DNA of 64,000 nucleotides from Apostichopus japonicus (Eukaryota; Echinodermata; Holothuroidea; Aspidochirotida; Stichopodidae): the NCBI RefSeq assembly GCF_037975245.1, contig NC_092576.1, positions 76,501 through 140,500 on the forward strand. Reading direction: 5' to 3'. The notes beneath the pieces were generated by a model. It saw only the letters and a list, made by a program, of their open reading frames with translations. It did not search any database and was not told the origin of the DNA. The stretch's first letter is position 1. Each line of letters opens with the position of its first letter. The translations under genes were made by a program, and so were the position numbers. Positions 47,635-59,172 of the stretch are shown piece after piece.

Positions 47635-50569
47635 AGAGCAGGAATTATATAATTCGACGGTCGTTAACATGCGTTTTCAGTACAGTACGACTACTGTAGA
47701 TGTCTTCTCGGCCTATGCGCTATGTCACTTCAGGTTTTTCCAGCAACTATAGCCTACTGCCGGTCCGCGGTCGAAGGGTCATTCATGAGTAGTTATCGTG
47801 GAGTTTCGAGACCATTCAGACCAATGATATATTTTTCGCACATGTAATTTTCACGGGGGGGGGGGGGGTTATCGCCCCCACGCCCCCGTGGCTCGTTTAA
47901 CTTGATTCCCGACATTCACTGCATATCGCACACAACGTTTAAGGAGTTCAATTAAATCTATCGACATGCGCTGAATACATTTCTATTGCTCGTTGCTTTT
48001 TTGAACTCGGCTATATTGCTGTGAAGTACTGTTATCAAGTCGTGTGACTACACGTTGAGAGAACAAAATGATGTAGGCTTAGCAATGTCGGTCCGTTAAG
48101 CAATACATTAGGCGGTTGTTGTCCATGCAGATATTCAAGAGTATGTTCTTTATAAAGCTAGTAACTCCGTGATGATAGTCAATTCGCGAGTTTGAGAAGA
48201 AGTAGATCACAGTTTACTAGTGTAGAGCATTACACATGTTTGCTTCAATTTTGGTCTATAATAATCCACAAGTTCTTGTAGGATTCAACAGTTTACTAGT
48301 GTAGAGCATTACACATGTTTGCTTCAATTTTGGTCTATAATAATCCACAAGTTCTTGTAGGATTCAACAGTTTACTAGTGTAGAGCATTACACATGTTTG
48401 CTTCAAGTTGGTCTATAGTAATCCACAAGTGCATGCTTGTAGGATTCAGCACGTTGTGTCCTTGTGTGTCCATCATGTTGTGTCCCTTTTCTCTCGTTTA
48501 AGCACAACAAACTTGTCAGATTGACAAAAACGGCTTTGGAATATATTCCAAGCCATGATGGGGGTTCAGCAGCGTTTGAAGATAGTTTCGTTCTCTTGAA
48601 GGGATTTATAATCCACAGAAACACATTTCTATGGAGATGTTAGTTTTATCAGAATGTATAACAGTAAGGCCCCTACCCACTGGAAGCTGCATCTTTTTTA
48701 GCCTAATAGTATCCAACTGTGGGGAATGTAGTTTTGAATGAGAAATAGACAGACTGACTTTGTTTACATTTTCTTAATTTATGTTTCAACTCTTGAATTC
48801 AATGGTGCCAAACCACATTGGACTCGGCTCCCATTTTAAATCAACTTGGCATCGATTTGAGACCAATTGGGGGGGGGGGGGTGGGGGGTGGGGGGTTGGG
48901 GTTTTAGGTGAAACCTCCACCTACACCATGTATGTTTACCCCACCGGTGGAGCTATATATCGGTGTTTGCTCATTATTAATAGTCTTCATAAGGCCTTTT
49001 TCCTCCTTAGCCCATAATATTTCACATGAAGTGACGTTGGTAAGACACTCAAAGCCACTCGTGTTTACTGCATTAAAACTGATTATCGGTCTGTTTCGAT
49101 CCTTTCATTAAAACTTTTAACCTACTTTAATTAGCGAGTTTATTTATGGTTACCTGGTAAGTCGGGCTATCCATGCCTCACAAGAACACCAAGATTGCCC
49201 CCAAGACACAGTGCTGAGTATGCTACAGCACAAGGTCTCCTCCAACAACCCCGCAGTACGCTGATCGGTAGTCTGTTAGGCCGCAAAATATTGATCCCGA
49301 CAGTCCTCTTAAAATGGTACAATGGCACGGCCTAACTCTTATCAGAATTAATCAAATAGCCCAATTCATACCAAAAGCCGTATTCCGTCAGTTTGGTGAC
49401 GAGGTCAGTGAAACTAGGGGCGATGGCGATAAAGATCCAGCTAAAAGTATTCTGGCTGATACCATGGAAGTCATCGGTTACTCTGCTTACGCAGTCACTA
49501 ACAAAGAGAAAACACATTGAAACCATTGCGTGCAATGACTTTAGGAGACAGCATGAATGAAGTGGATCTTCATAAACGCGTTGTACAATTAGATCTCCCC
49601 ATTCAAATTGGCTTCTTCGTTTACCAATACGCAAAGTTGAGATTTATGTCATTATGATTTTATGCTAAATTGTATAGACCCAGTAGACATCGAGCACTGT
49701 GAGATGGGTACCGATTCCTCCTATTTAGTCATTTCTGGAGCATCGTCGGATGCGAGAAAAAAAATATGATTTCCCCTCTTTGATACTCTCGAACACAAAC
49801 AGCACGAAAAAAATCACGCCGGGATATTCAAACTGGAGTGGCATGGATACGGTGTCGGCTCTTTAAACTGTAAATGCTATTACTGCTTCCCCTAAGATAA
49901 AGAAAACGTCATTTGCAAGGAATTATGCTAACATCACGAAAGATAAGTTCTAAGAAGGTTTCCAAAAGATATGCTCGTTACAGGCAACTAACAGGGGTTT
50001 TAGAATAAGGCGCTGTCGAATGCATAACTACGTTCAGGAAAAGACAGCGTTATCGTATATATAAGTAAAACGGAAAGTGTCGAAGGGTAGCGTTTCCACC
50101 ATGCCCTTTTGACTTGTATAGCTGTACTGAATATCTGTAATGTATACATGTATATCATGTATCCGCACATGTACTTCCACCAGTTGTTGGGATTCGTTGG
50201 GATTACACATATCCTAATAATAATCCTAGTAGCACATGCTACCGATTAATCCGAGTTGTCAGCACAACCCAGTTTTTACTGTGGTACAAAGTTTTAAGAT
50301 TTACAGCAGTTACTGTAATATCTGTGTGAGTCGGCTGGTACTTTCATGATCTTACTTGATGTAACATTAATGTCAAAATACACTGCATCAACTTCACTAA
50401 TATGTGTTTTGTTATTAATTCTTGTCATTCAGTCTATGCAGCATTCCGCGAATAAGTACAATCAATAGCAATGTATCCGTGCCGTTATTGTCATTCATCA
50501 ATATCCCCCTCTTCCAGACTATAGGACGTGCAACAATAAATAGTCTACACCCAAACAAAATACCGAATT
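47635..50569. other. no supported gene apart from tandem repeats
   Basis: A G run near 48870-48900; an open frame at 49314-49520 (QFIPKAVFRQFGDEV) has no known domain. Confidence 0.4.
48207..48450. repeat. 79-bp tandem repeat, three copies
   Basis: agtttactagtgtagagcat recurs at 48211, 48290 and 48369; the third copy has small changes. Confidence 0.92.
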
Positions 50570-50754
50570 AATGAACATCGGCTGTACTCACTCCCCCAGT
50601 ACCTTAATTAAACTACTGGCCTAGCTATATATACTAACTATTCCTCAAGCATGACCCTGGTTACAATACATGTCAAAAACCTTCACTGTATACAGGTAGG
50701 CCTAGGCCTATAATGAACATCGGCTGTACTCACTCCCCCCAGTACCTTAATTAA
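50570..50754. repeat. 43-bp direct duplication
   Basis: aatgaacatcggctgtactc...agtaccttaattaa occurs at 50570 and 50712, just upstream of the signal-anchor exon. Confidence 0.87.
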
Positions 50755-50898
50755 GGTCTCAGATTGTTACTAGAAATAAGTATGTCAATGTCAAAACACA
50801 AAAGAATGACCTTGAACTGACCATGACGTCATCCTTAAAACAATATGATGTTTGGTAGTTTTCATCTTATAAATACCTATTCATTGACCTTTACGCTG

Positions 50899-50946
50899 GC
50901 ATACGGATACTCATTTGCAATAATAGCGCAATGTGTATCCGTATGC
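50899..50946. repeat. perfect 12-bp inverted repeat upstream of the signal-anchor exon
   Basis: GCATACGGATAC at 50899-50910 and GTATCCGTATGC at 50935-50946 with a 24-nt spacer, about 100 bp before the ATG at 51043. Confidence 0.8.
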
Positions 50947-51042
50947 TTATACCATTATTGGCATTCGCCTGACTCAGTGTACCGTTATGTATTTCCAGAG
51001 TATGGAATGTGTAAATTAATAACAGTCAGTATATTATTCAAC

Positions 51043-51254
51043 ATGGGCAGACTTTCGAAACTATATTTCGGTCTTTTGACATGTTTATTGGTAAGTGCTG
51101 TTTTCATTTTTGTCACACAGGAATGTAAGAAAACCACGGCAAGGATCGAAACGGCAGAAGAAAGCGGTAATGAACTCCGAGTTTCGAAAAAAAAACAAGA
51201 AAGGAAACAACGTGAATTTGATGTACGAAAGATGTGCGATAAGATATGCGATAG
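51043..51254 (+). CDS. type-II signal-anchor first exon of a second sialyltransferase-like gene
   Basis: ATG at 51043 starts MGRLSKLYFGLL, a six-residue tail and a hydrophobic helix of about 19 residues (to about residue 25), followed by a polar, Lys/Arg/Glu-rich stem and a Cys pair near the end (KMCDKICD). The exon holds 70 codons plus AG and a textbook donor AG/gtaagt. The phase equals that needed by sialyltransferase exon 2 and by the decayed L-motif exon 3.5 kb downstream on the same strand. The reading frame is also open upstream to 50845, but the membrane-anchor layout favours this ATG. Inferred as the anchor exon of that locus; by itself it only shows a short type-II membrane exon. Confidence 0.55.
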
Positions 51255-52639
51255 GTAAGTTAAAATCTGTTTGAATGTTTTCTTTATACACACACAAGAA
51301 CATACGAATTCAGATTTATTTGCACCAATTTCTACCCTGTTGAAGGGTATATGACGCCATACATTGAAGCATTGATACATTGAAATGGATCAGCAATTAG
51401 CCACAATCAACAACATCTCATGAAGACAGATGTAACAACATTGTTTCGTATTGAGGGAGGGAAGAATGGATAGGAATGCTAAATCATCAATGTAAGCCTC
51501 ACATGGATGACTTGGCATCTCTATTTTTCATTGAAGTTTGGTAAATGTAGGCTGCTTAGATGCAAATTGGTCCTACTTTTGGAAACAATGGTGACACATT
51601 TTCTACTACCATAGTTGTATCTCATGTACATGGTAATCATGTTTGTACTGTACGCTAGGATTTGTTTTTGCAATGTTCTATAATGCCAGTATGTTATGCC
51701 ACTTCCCTTTCCGCCATCCACAGAAGCTAACCGTGTTTTCGCCCTTGCTTATGCACACATATTTGTCGTTGAAATTGTGACAACGTTGAGGTCTACATGG
51801 ATTGTAGGTTTGGCCTATTTTTATGTCTGTACTACATGACATATCGATAATTAAGTAGGTTAACACCAAAAGTCAGCTTACCTTGCAACATTCTACACAG
51901 AGACGATGAAATCACCCAGTAGATTTAACGGTAGTGTGTATTGATTTATGGCCTTATGTGATTTCTTAATACAAGAAATGGTAATTCCATTGCTTCTAAT
52001 GTGTTATACCTCTAATAGTCTATCATCCACTTATTACCAAAAGTCATCTCTTTTCTATAAATGGCAATTCAAGAGTGATCTTGAGACATTTCTAAAAATT
52101 CATCTTTTTGTGTCATTTTTCATTAAACACCAGCCTTGTTACACTCCATGACACTAGTCAGAACAGACCTGCTCTGTCATTAAGTTAAAAAAGCATTTTA
52201 AATATACAAATATGACGTATTATTGATCATGCATGTTAGCAGTACGTTTACGAAGAAAGACAACAACTATGTCAAACATAATTGTTTTGCGTCTTGTAGA
52301 GAATGAGGATTATATATCTATACATTTGCTGATATTTTGTGGAATTTAACTTGTTACGTTTATATGCATGGAAGTCGCTTTGGACAATCAGCCCCGCAGC
52401 AAGGACAATAGTTAAGTAAAGTAAATCTGATTACATAATGTGAGTCCGAGATATGCATCAATCCAACCCATATTTAAACCTGTTTTCATCTTCATTCAAC
52501 CACTGTAGTCTTGATCTATGAATGTGGCAGTGAAGTGTCTATTTTATGAAACGGCTTAGTACAATTAATACCAAGTTGTGCCATGTTCAGCCATATAAAG
52601 ATGACTTTCTCTTACCCAAAATATATATATGGCTTACAT

Positions 52640-53860
52640 CTGGCAATATCTGCATGGCTGAATATAGATTTTATATGGCCAGATATAAATGCCACATTAA
52701 AAAGACTTGATATATATACAAACCAATGTATACATGTTTAACTTGATATGGCCAGATATAACTTGATGAAAGTGTTATCCAGATATACAAATAAGTTTCA
52801 TATGGCCATATACTCTCAGAGTAGCTTAATGTAAACATATTACAGATATACATTTTAAGTTTCATATGACCATATAAAGCCAGATAAATCCATTCATGGC
52901 TTTATGTCTGGCAACATCTGGTTGAATAAAGAGTTTATATAGCCAGGTGTAAATGTCAGATCAAAAGACTTGATATGGCCATATAAAGCCAGATATAACA
53001 TGATCAAATATCATCCAGACATATAAATCGAGTTTTCTAAAATTGCTGTAAAACCCGTCAAATATAAATATTTGAGTAATGTTCTGTACATTGTTTAATG
53101 GAATGTAACTAGATAATATTAAAATGCCATATGTGTGGCTAGGAATGCTAAGAGATATCATAAGCTACATAAAAAGCGTAATATTTTATGTATATTGTGG
53201 TTGCATCGGGAATTCCATATCAAGTTTCAACTTGATCATGATATTGAAGGTGGACAATGTTAAGGTACTCCATATAAAAGCCATATGAAGGTTTAAATAA
53301 CTTTTATAAGGGTTCTACATCATATAACGTTTATGAAACTTTATATGAGCTAAAACAAACTTAACAGTATATCCGTTAAATGCTATAAATAGTTCTATAT
53401 GAATTTTATATCTGGCTCATATATGGATTATATCACGTTTGATATGGAAGATAAAAAGGGGACCATATAAAGTTTTATAGCTTCTACTTTTTGTGACCTT
53501 TATATAACCTTGTATTGGCAATAACAAACTCCATATTATGTCTGGCTAAAACTGTAATGTTTTTTTTTTAATTCACGAAGTTTGAATCTGGCCCATATAT
53601 GGCTCTGATATGGAATTCATATCGGCCCATCGCTATGTCATATCAAGTTCGGTTTGGAAGATAAAAAGGGAATCCATACAAAAGTCATGTAAAGTTTTAT
53701 ATAATTAATTTAAACTTCTACTTCATATGGCCTTTATATTGGGAATAACAAACTTGATGTTATATCTGGCCAAAACTTTAAATGTTTATATATGGACTTT
53801 GTATCTGGTCAATGTATCGCCCAGATATTTAATTTATAGCTGGGCGCATCTATGGATTTG
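52640..53860. repeat. diverged ATATGGCCAGATATAA repeats
   Basis: tatggccagatataa, catatggccatata and ttatatctggc recur irregularly for 1.2 kb, related to 12440-12960. Confidence 0.77.
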
Positions 53861-53984
53861 GGGTAAGGGTTATGCAGAATATAAGTCTCAATATATTATT
53901 GCCAAAGAAAAACACAACAAGTGAAACGATATTAATGTTTCTGTATATTTTGTCCAATATCACAAGTTATTCAACTTTAAACAT

Positions 53985-54530
53985 TTATGCTTTAAGCACG
54001 GCACGTATAATCACCAGCACTTTGCGTTTCTCTCACATCACACCTATCGAGATCTTCACTGGCTGCCTGTTCACCGTCGTGTCGAGTTCAAACTATTAGT
54101 ACATGCTTATAAATGCATTCATTTTCAAGCACCCCAATACCTAACTGCTATGCTAACTGTGTACAAGCCTAACAGAACATTGAAGTGGGCCAATTCCCTT
54201 ACACTAGTGGTCTTCACAGTAAGTACTGCTACATACGGCGACAGATTCTTTAAATTTGCTGCTGGCAAGCTATAGAGTGAATTGCCAAATAATATCCGCG
54301 ATGCCAAAATATCAGCCACTTTTAAGAAATAAATCACTTTTTCTGTTTAGGAATTTCACTGTAAATCTATTTTTTTTAAATGATTCCTAATGATATATAT
54401 TTTTATATTAACCATTTTATTCTTCATATTCCTATTTCATGGGTTTTGTCATTTTGTTGTCATTGTAAAGCGCTCTTGAACATGCTTAAGCATGAAAGAG
54501 CGCTATATAAATCTGGTAAATAAATACTAA
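53985..54530 (+). mobile_element. LINE 3' fragment (CR1/jockey-like C-terminus and tail)
   Basis: Plus-strand frames read ARIITSTLRFSHITPI, then, after a frameshift, RDLHWLPVHRRVEFK and YKCIHFQAPQYL, then TYGDRFFKFAAGKL with stops. This is the usual C-terminal end of CR1/jockey-type reverse transcriptase ORFs. The 3' tail at about 54465-54520 has inverted AAAGCGCT and GAGCGCTATATAAAT, also typical of such LINE ends. Confidence 0.72.
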
Positions 54531-54540
54531 TGAAAATAGT

Positions 54541-54735
54541 TTCCCATTGGGATACAAAGATGGGCGGCAACACATGTTTGAAGATCGTGCAATACCTATA
54601 GGACTAATTTACTTTATTAAAACTATAATTTGTCATCTAATATTCATTAAGAAACCAGAAACCTTGGTAATGACATCTGGTATCCGAATCGTCTATAATA
54701 TTGAACCTGCCTGTACTAGTGGACTTTTAAACTAA
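54541..54735 (+). pseudogene. second copy of the sialyl-motif-S-like fragment
   Basis: Reads GYKDGRQHM, then IPIGLIYF, KPETLVMTSGIRIV and IEPAC before a stop. It is a diverged relative of 39940-40110 and stands just upstream of the decayed motif-L exon, i.e. in the wrong order for one gene, so it would belong to a separate upstream copy. Confidence 0.35.
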
Positions 54736-54805
54736 TTATCCACGTCTTTAAGAAAAAAAAGAGAAAATTTTCATTCACCTTTTTGGACTGTGGCTTATTC
54801 AGCAG

Positions 54806-55337
54806 GAAGAGTTTGTATGATTTTAGTGTGTCAAACCTAACGACCCTATACCAAAATTTCCGAGAACACGAAGATTGCGTGTGGCTTGCATTCATTGTCT
54901 CAACGTAGAATTTCTCTTTGCCAAGTTATAGTCTTTTACTAGGCAATTACTATTAATACAACACAAATAGTGGAATACTCCTCAAGAGTATGCGGCAAGG
55001 AGATTGACTCGCATGATTACGTCATGATGGCCAATATGGCGGTAACAGTAGGCTTCAGTGATGACGTAGGCAACAAGACTTCGCTGATGATGATCAACGT
55101 TGAGATGACAACTAACATATTCAACGATACCATTTTTCCTGATAACGGTACGGTCTATGACGCATTAATGGATAATCTTCGATCGTTAAATGATAGAATT
55201 TTGGGGTTTGCGAAATGATTGCCACATGGGAGTCCATTTTCGAAACAACTTCATGATATAGCCGGATACGTTCAGAAGAAGAACTTAAATACCACATTTG
55301 CGTGCATCTATAAGAGTGCTGGCAGTTTGGCCGTAAA
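54806..55337 (+). pseudogene. decayed sialyltransferase exon with motif L
   Basis: The acceptor cagcag/G and donor AA/gtaagt match the phases of the intact exon at 19066-18452. Readable pieces are NSGILLKS, CGKEIDSHDYV, DDVGNKTSLMMIN and, after a stop, QLHDIAGYVQKKNL. A frameshift separates NSGILLKS from CGKEID, an in-frame TGA interrupts at 55216-55218 right after GFAK, and the stem part contains further stops. RCN of the family is MAN here. It is therefore a dead paralogue, or a gene with several wrong bases; the decay in three places makes the first more likely. Confidence 0.72.
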
Positions 55338-58315
55338 GTAAGTATGCTTATTCTTTAGCGTTGTTTGTCTGTATGTGGCTATGTGTTGTTGAGTGTTGTA
55401 TATGCAAAGTCATACATATTAGCAGACCTGTGCAGTACTTACACACTGCAAATGTATATGCAGGAAGCAACTTCAGATAGAGTCAAGAAAGATCACATAT
55501 CCTACACCGGGTGTTTATGTTAAATGTTAGGTTTCACAACAGGACGAAGGGAATCTGTGACGTCAAAATTCATCTTCCTTATTTAGGAGCGAGGAATAGG
55601 CCAGAGGAGGGAGCTTGCTATCAAAAACATATTTTTTCTCAATCTGTAAATCGGATCAAAATAAACTTTTGATGCTTCGGGCTAATTTGGTCGATATAGT
55701 TACAGAGAGCACTCTGAAATAATCTTATTTAAGTATAACACTCGTTCATATACCCAGCAAGTGGCAGTTACAGCTTAAGTTAAGCACTCTGTGGATACAA
55801 CTGCCAAACAATTAAACACATGATTTGGCTAATCATTTCAATGTTCAAGACCGTCCATACATTCCGGCACTGATCTTCCACGAATTTCAAACCTGAAAAG
55901 TTAAAACTTTATAATTCAGTTTACCAATGTTAATCGGACTACTACAACGATGCCAACCGTAAGCTTTGGACCATCGTCCTGCACCTTAAATCAAACCCTT
56001 GCGATAATGTTGACGATGGTGGTGAACAAATTCAATCTTTTCGGTATGTCTAATCTCAATATTATTTTTTTTTATTAATTAATCAAATGATCTCTGACTA
56101 TAAGCTACTTTTGATGTCTCAATGGGAACGTATACCAACTTTGCAGTAATTACTGTGCCACCTGTAACACATGTTACCGTGCTACGAACACAGCGCACTA
56201 GTATGCACGGTTGTGGAACATGAACAGTACTTACTGTACTAGCTATGAGTATCGGGTGGTCTATGGCATTATGAAATTAGTAGCATCCTCAGTTGCTATT
56301 GGTACATCAGAGAGCGCAGTTCATATACAGGCTGTTTAAAGCCATTGGTTTTGAAAAGCTTGGAAAGCTGCCTTATAAGATTAAAATGTATAACTTTTTA
56401 ACAACTAGCAAGGGCGTCATTCTTTAAGAGTGCCAGAAGTGGTTAAAAAGTTATACGAAATCGGAAAAGGATGTTTCAGCAAACAACCTACTGGGACGAC
56501 CAAGTCTACATCAACCTGCTCATGCATTTGAGCTATTATTGAATGGCTTCTTTTCATCCAGTGACGTAACCTCGTCTCAGATTTGACTTCTAGGAAGCTC
56601 TTGCGGAGAAGAATTCTTACTGCTGTAATACGTTTTGAAAACTGTTTTACCACTGAGTGGCCGAGAATAATATTCAGTTATGTTTTCACAAATTTGCTTG
56701 CATAGTTTTTCTTCGCAATTGAACAAGTTATATGCGCGAGATCATTCAGGAGTCTTTGTTCATTCATGTTTTATCTGTAAGTTTTGATACGGAGAGTATT
56801 AATATTTTTGGAAAGAAACCTGCATGTCGTAGATAATTGTCATTGGAATCAGATTGTCCCACGCGTAAACACCCTAGTTATTCAATAATTTGATTGATCA
56901 AGAATGCAGACTTGTGTTATGCCTCTTTATTGGTGACAAATGGTCTTATATTTTGACCATTTTTGTAGCCAAGAGAGACATGTGTCTTTTTTGTACATGC
57001 AACAATAGCTATAGCTATAGATAGGGGGTTTGTAAAATGTTCATTCATCTGATCATTTCCTACAGGGTCATAAATGGAAATGAATAGTTCCCTTTGCAAT
57101 ACTAGAATATAAACACAGGAAATATTAAGTACGCGAATGACCTTAGGACCACTTGTTATGATATACCAGCCTGAGTTAACACCAATGGACGAACTAATAT
57201 GTAGTCAATGGTCTACAGTTGCCTCGATAGACCCATTTTTTCGTACCACATGTATATCCACTTATGTACTCTGACATCCAAGCCAAAAAGAAAAAGAAAC
57301 AAAAGTAAACCAGATCTTGATAACACATCGAAAAAGATTTCCTGTTTTTGTTCATTCCTACATGAGATCACTCGAACGGATTGACATTGGACTTTATAAG
57401 GAGTTTTGCCACCCTTATGCTTTAGAAAGAATGTGAGACAAACGACTTCTCCAGAATTTGACCTTATTTGCCTCTAGGCAAGAAGAAGACAGATGTGATG
57501 AGATGCTTGTGATGAAATACATGAAACCTAAATAAAGTCATCACCTGGTAACTTCTCTCTCTGAAAGTGATAATTTTGAATCTTTCCGTTGTTAATTACC
57601 TACTTTCATTGTACATAGGACTCCACGAGAGATGAAGTTTGGAATGAAACATCACGAAGTAGGAATTCACGCTCTGGGAATCGTGCACTAGCTATTTATT
57701 GAGAGCAAAATCTATTAATTTCACATTTCACACCTCATCTTCCCGCTTCTTAAAAAGGCCTTGTCTTATGGACTTTGCAGTTTTAAAGAGATTGTGTCAA
57801 CCAAATCGATCGAAAGATAACAAATCAGTTGAACTATAGGTCGTAATGTATTTGTCCAAAAGGATCGCGTGTTACTTTTAGATTTGATAGAAAATGTATG
57901 ATTGTTTATAATCAGTTATTATCCATTCGCAGGCAATGATAGCTTTTTGTTAACATGCTTTCAAGATAAGCTGGGAGTACTGGACTGAACAAACAATATA
58001 CTCTGGTGAACTGTTGTTTTACATCTAGCATTGGTATAGTCTATACCTCTACAAATATTATGTGACATCCCAATGGGCTACAGAGCTATGACTATGTCAT
58101 TCTCATCAAAGCGGACGGAAATGCAATTCCCTAAGTATCGCCTTCCCTGAAATAGTCACAACATCTTCAACAACGCTTACTTGAGAACCAAAATGAAAAA
58201 TAAGTTAACCAAACTTGTCATTTCTTCTCTCAATTAACTTAAAATAAAATAAAACTAATAGTAAACTACTTATCCACTAGACAGCCTGTGTAATAGAATG
58301 TGTAAAAGTAAGTTG
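55338..58315. other. no supported gene apart from the weak remnant at 57619-57691
   Basis: Would be the 3' side of the decayed sialyltransferase locus. The 3' noncoding end of the Penelope-like element may reach into 58230-58315. Confidence 0.4.
57619..57691 (+). pseudogene. possible remnant of the terminal sialyltransferase exon
   Basis: After a gtacatag acceptor the frame with one leading base (matching phase 2) reads TPREMKFGMKHHEVGIHALGIVH then a stop, with weak similarity to the intact exon start (EWKF...GI..L). Only a few residues agree, and no YGF or HHYY follows. Confidence 0.2.
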
Positions 58316-58354
58316 GCCTGACGTTTCGATCCTAGCAGGATCTTCTTCAGAGGC
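58316..58354 (-). ncRNA. hammerhead ribozyme motif at the 3' end of the Penelope-like element
   Basis: Read on the minus strand: stem I GCCT/AGGC, core CTGAAGA (CUGANGA rule), stem II GATCC-TGCTA-GGATC with one unpaired A, core GAA-A, a minimal stem III AC/GT without loop, and GTC as the cleavage triplet. The order and all invariant bases fit a type-I minimal hammerhead. Such forms, reported from Penelope-like elements, are thought to need a dimer because stem III is too short. Confidence 0.7.
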
Positions 58355-59172
58355 TAAATGACAAGTAACAGTATAACAGAATGGACAAAAACACGCACAG
58401 AATACAGACAGGTTAATGAGCACGGTGAACACAATGGGATAGATGAAAGGGGATTATAAGTAGACAAGGGATGGAGAGAAGAAAGCAACAGGGGAAGAGG
58501 AGAGGTAGGAGATAAACAGTGGAGGGACAAAGAGAGGATTAAAGGAACAGGGTGGGGAATAAACTGGAAAGTGACAAAGACAGAAAGGAGTGGAGAAAAA
58601 AGGAGGGGAAGAGAGCTGTGAGAAGATGAGTAAAGGGGGTGGGGGTGGGGGAGGGAACAGGGGGAGAAGGAGGGGGGATAGAAGAAAAGTTTATCATGTC
58701 CTTCCTGAATGTTCAGCCCATGAGGTTGAATGGTGCGAAGGCGTTGCATCCACAGCCTCTCTCTGCTGATTCGTACTAGGTCAGGACGGCTACCTAAGGA
58801 TTCAATCCCCTGTAGGGACATGTCGTTTATGGTATGGTTGGGAAGGTTAAAATGTTCTCCAACTGGGGTCTCAGTCTTCATGGTGTTGACTGTGGATCTG
58901 TGACCATAAAATCGCTTCTTGAGGGTGGTTTTGGTTTCGCCAACATACTGGATGCCGCAAACTCTACAAGAGATCAGATAGATGACATTGGTGATAGTGC
59001 AAGTGATGTGACCCTTAGTCTTGTGTGTGAGTTGCATGCTGTGGCTGGTGATGGAATTGGATTCAACAATGTGGTGGCTGCAGACGATGCATCTCGAAGT
59101 ACGATCACATTTGAAAGTAACGTGCTGAATGGGTGTAGGGTTAGAAATTAGAAGTGGAACAGCAGCACGCAC
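58354..59172 (-). pseudogene. GIY-YIG endonuclease part of the Penelope-like element
   Basis: Reads IQHVTFKCDRTSRCIVC (CxxC knuckle), then the GIY-YIG box YLISCRVCGIQYVGET, KKRFYGHRS and VGEHFNLPNH. After about HGLNIQEGHDK the frame continues into a polypurine/polypyrimidine tract (58440-58690) that looks like 3' noncoding DNA, and it ends at the hammerhead motif. In the element the domain nicks target DNA. Confidence 0.82.

Noticed and set aside
56417-56653. Possible transposase remnant
   Set aside because: No DDE or DNA-binding motif could be identified on either strand.
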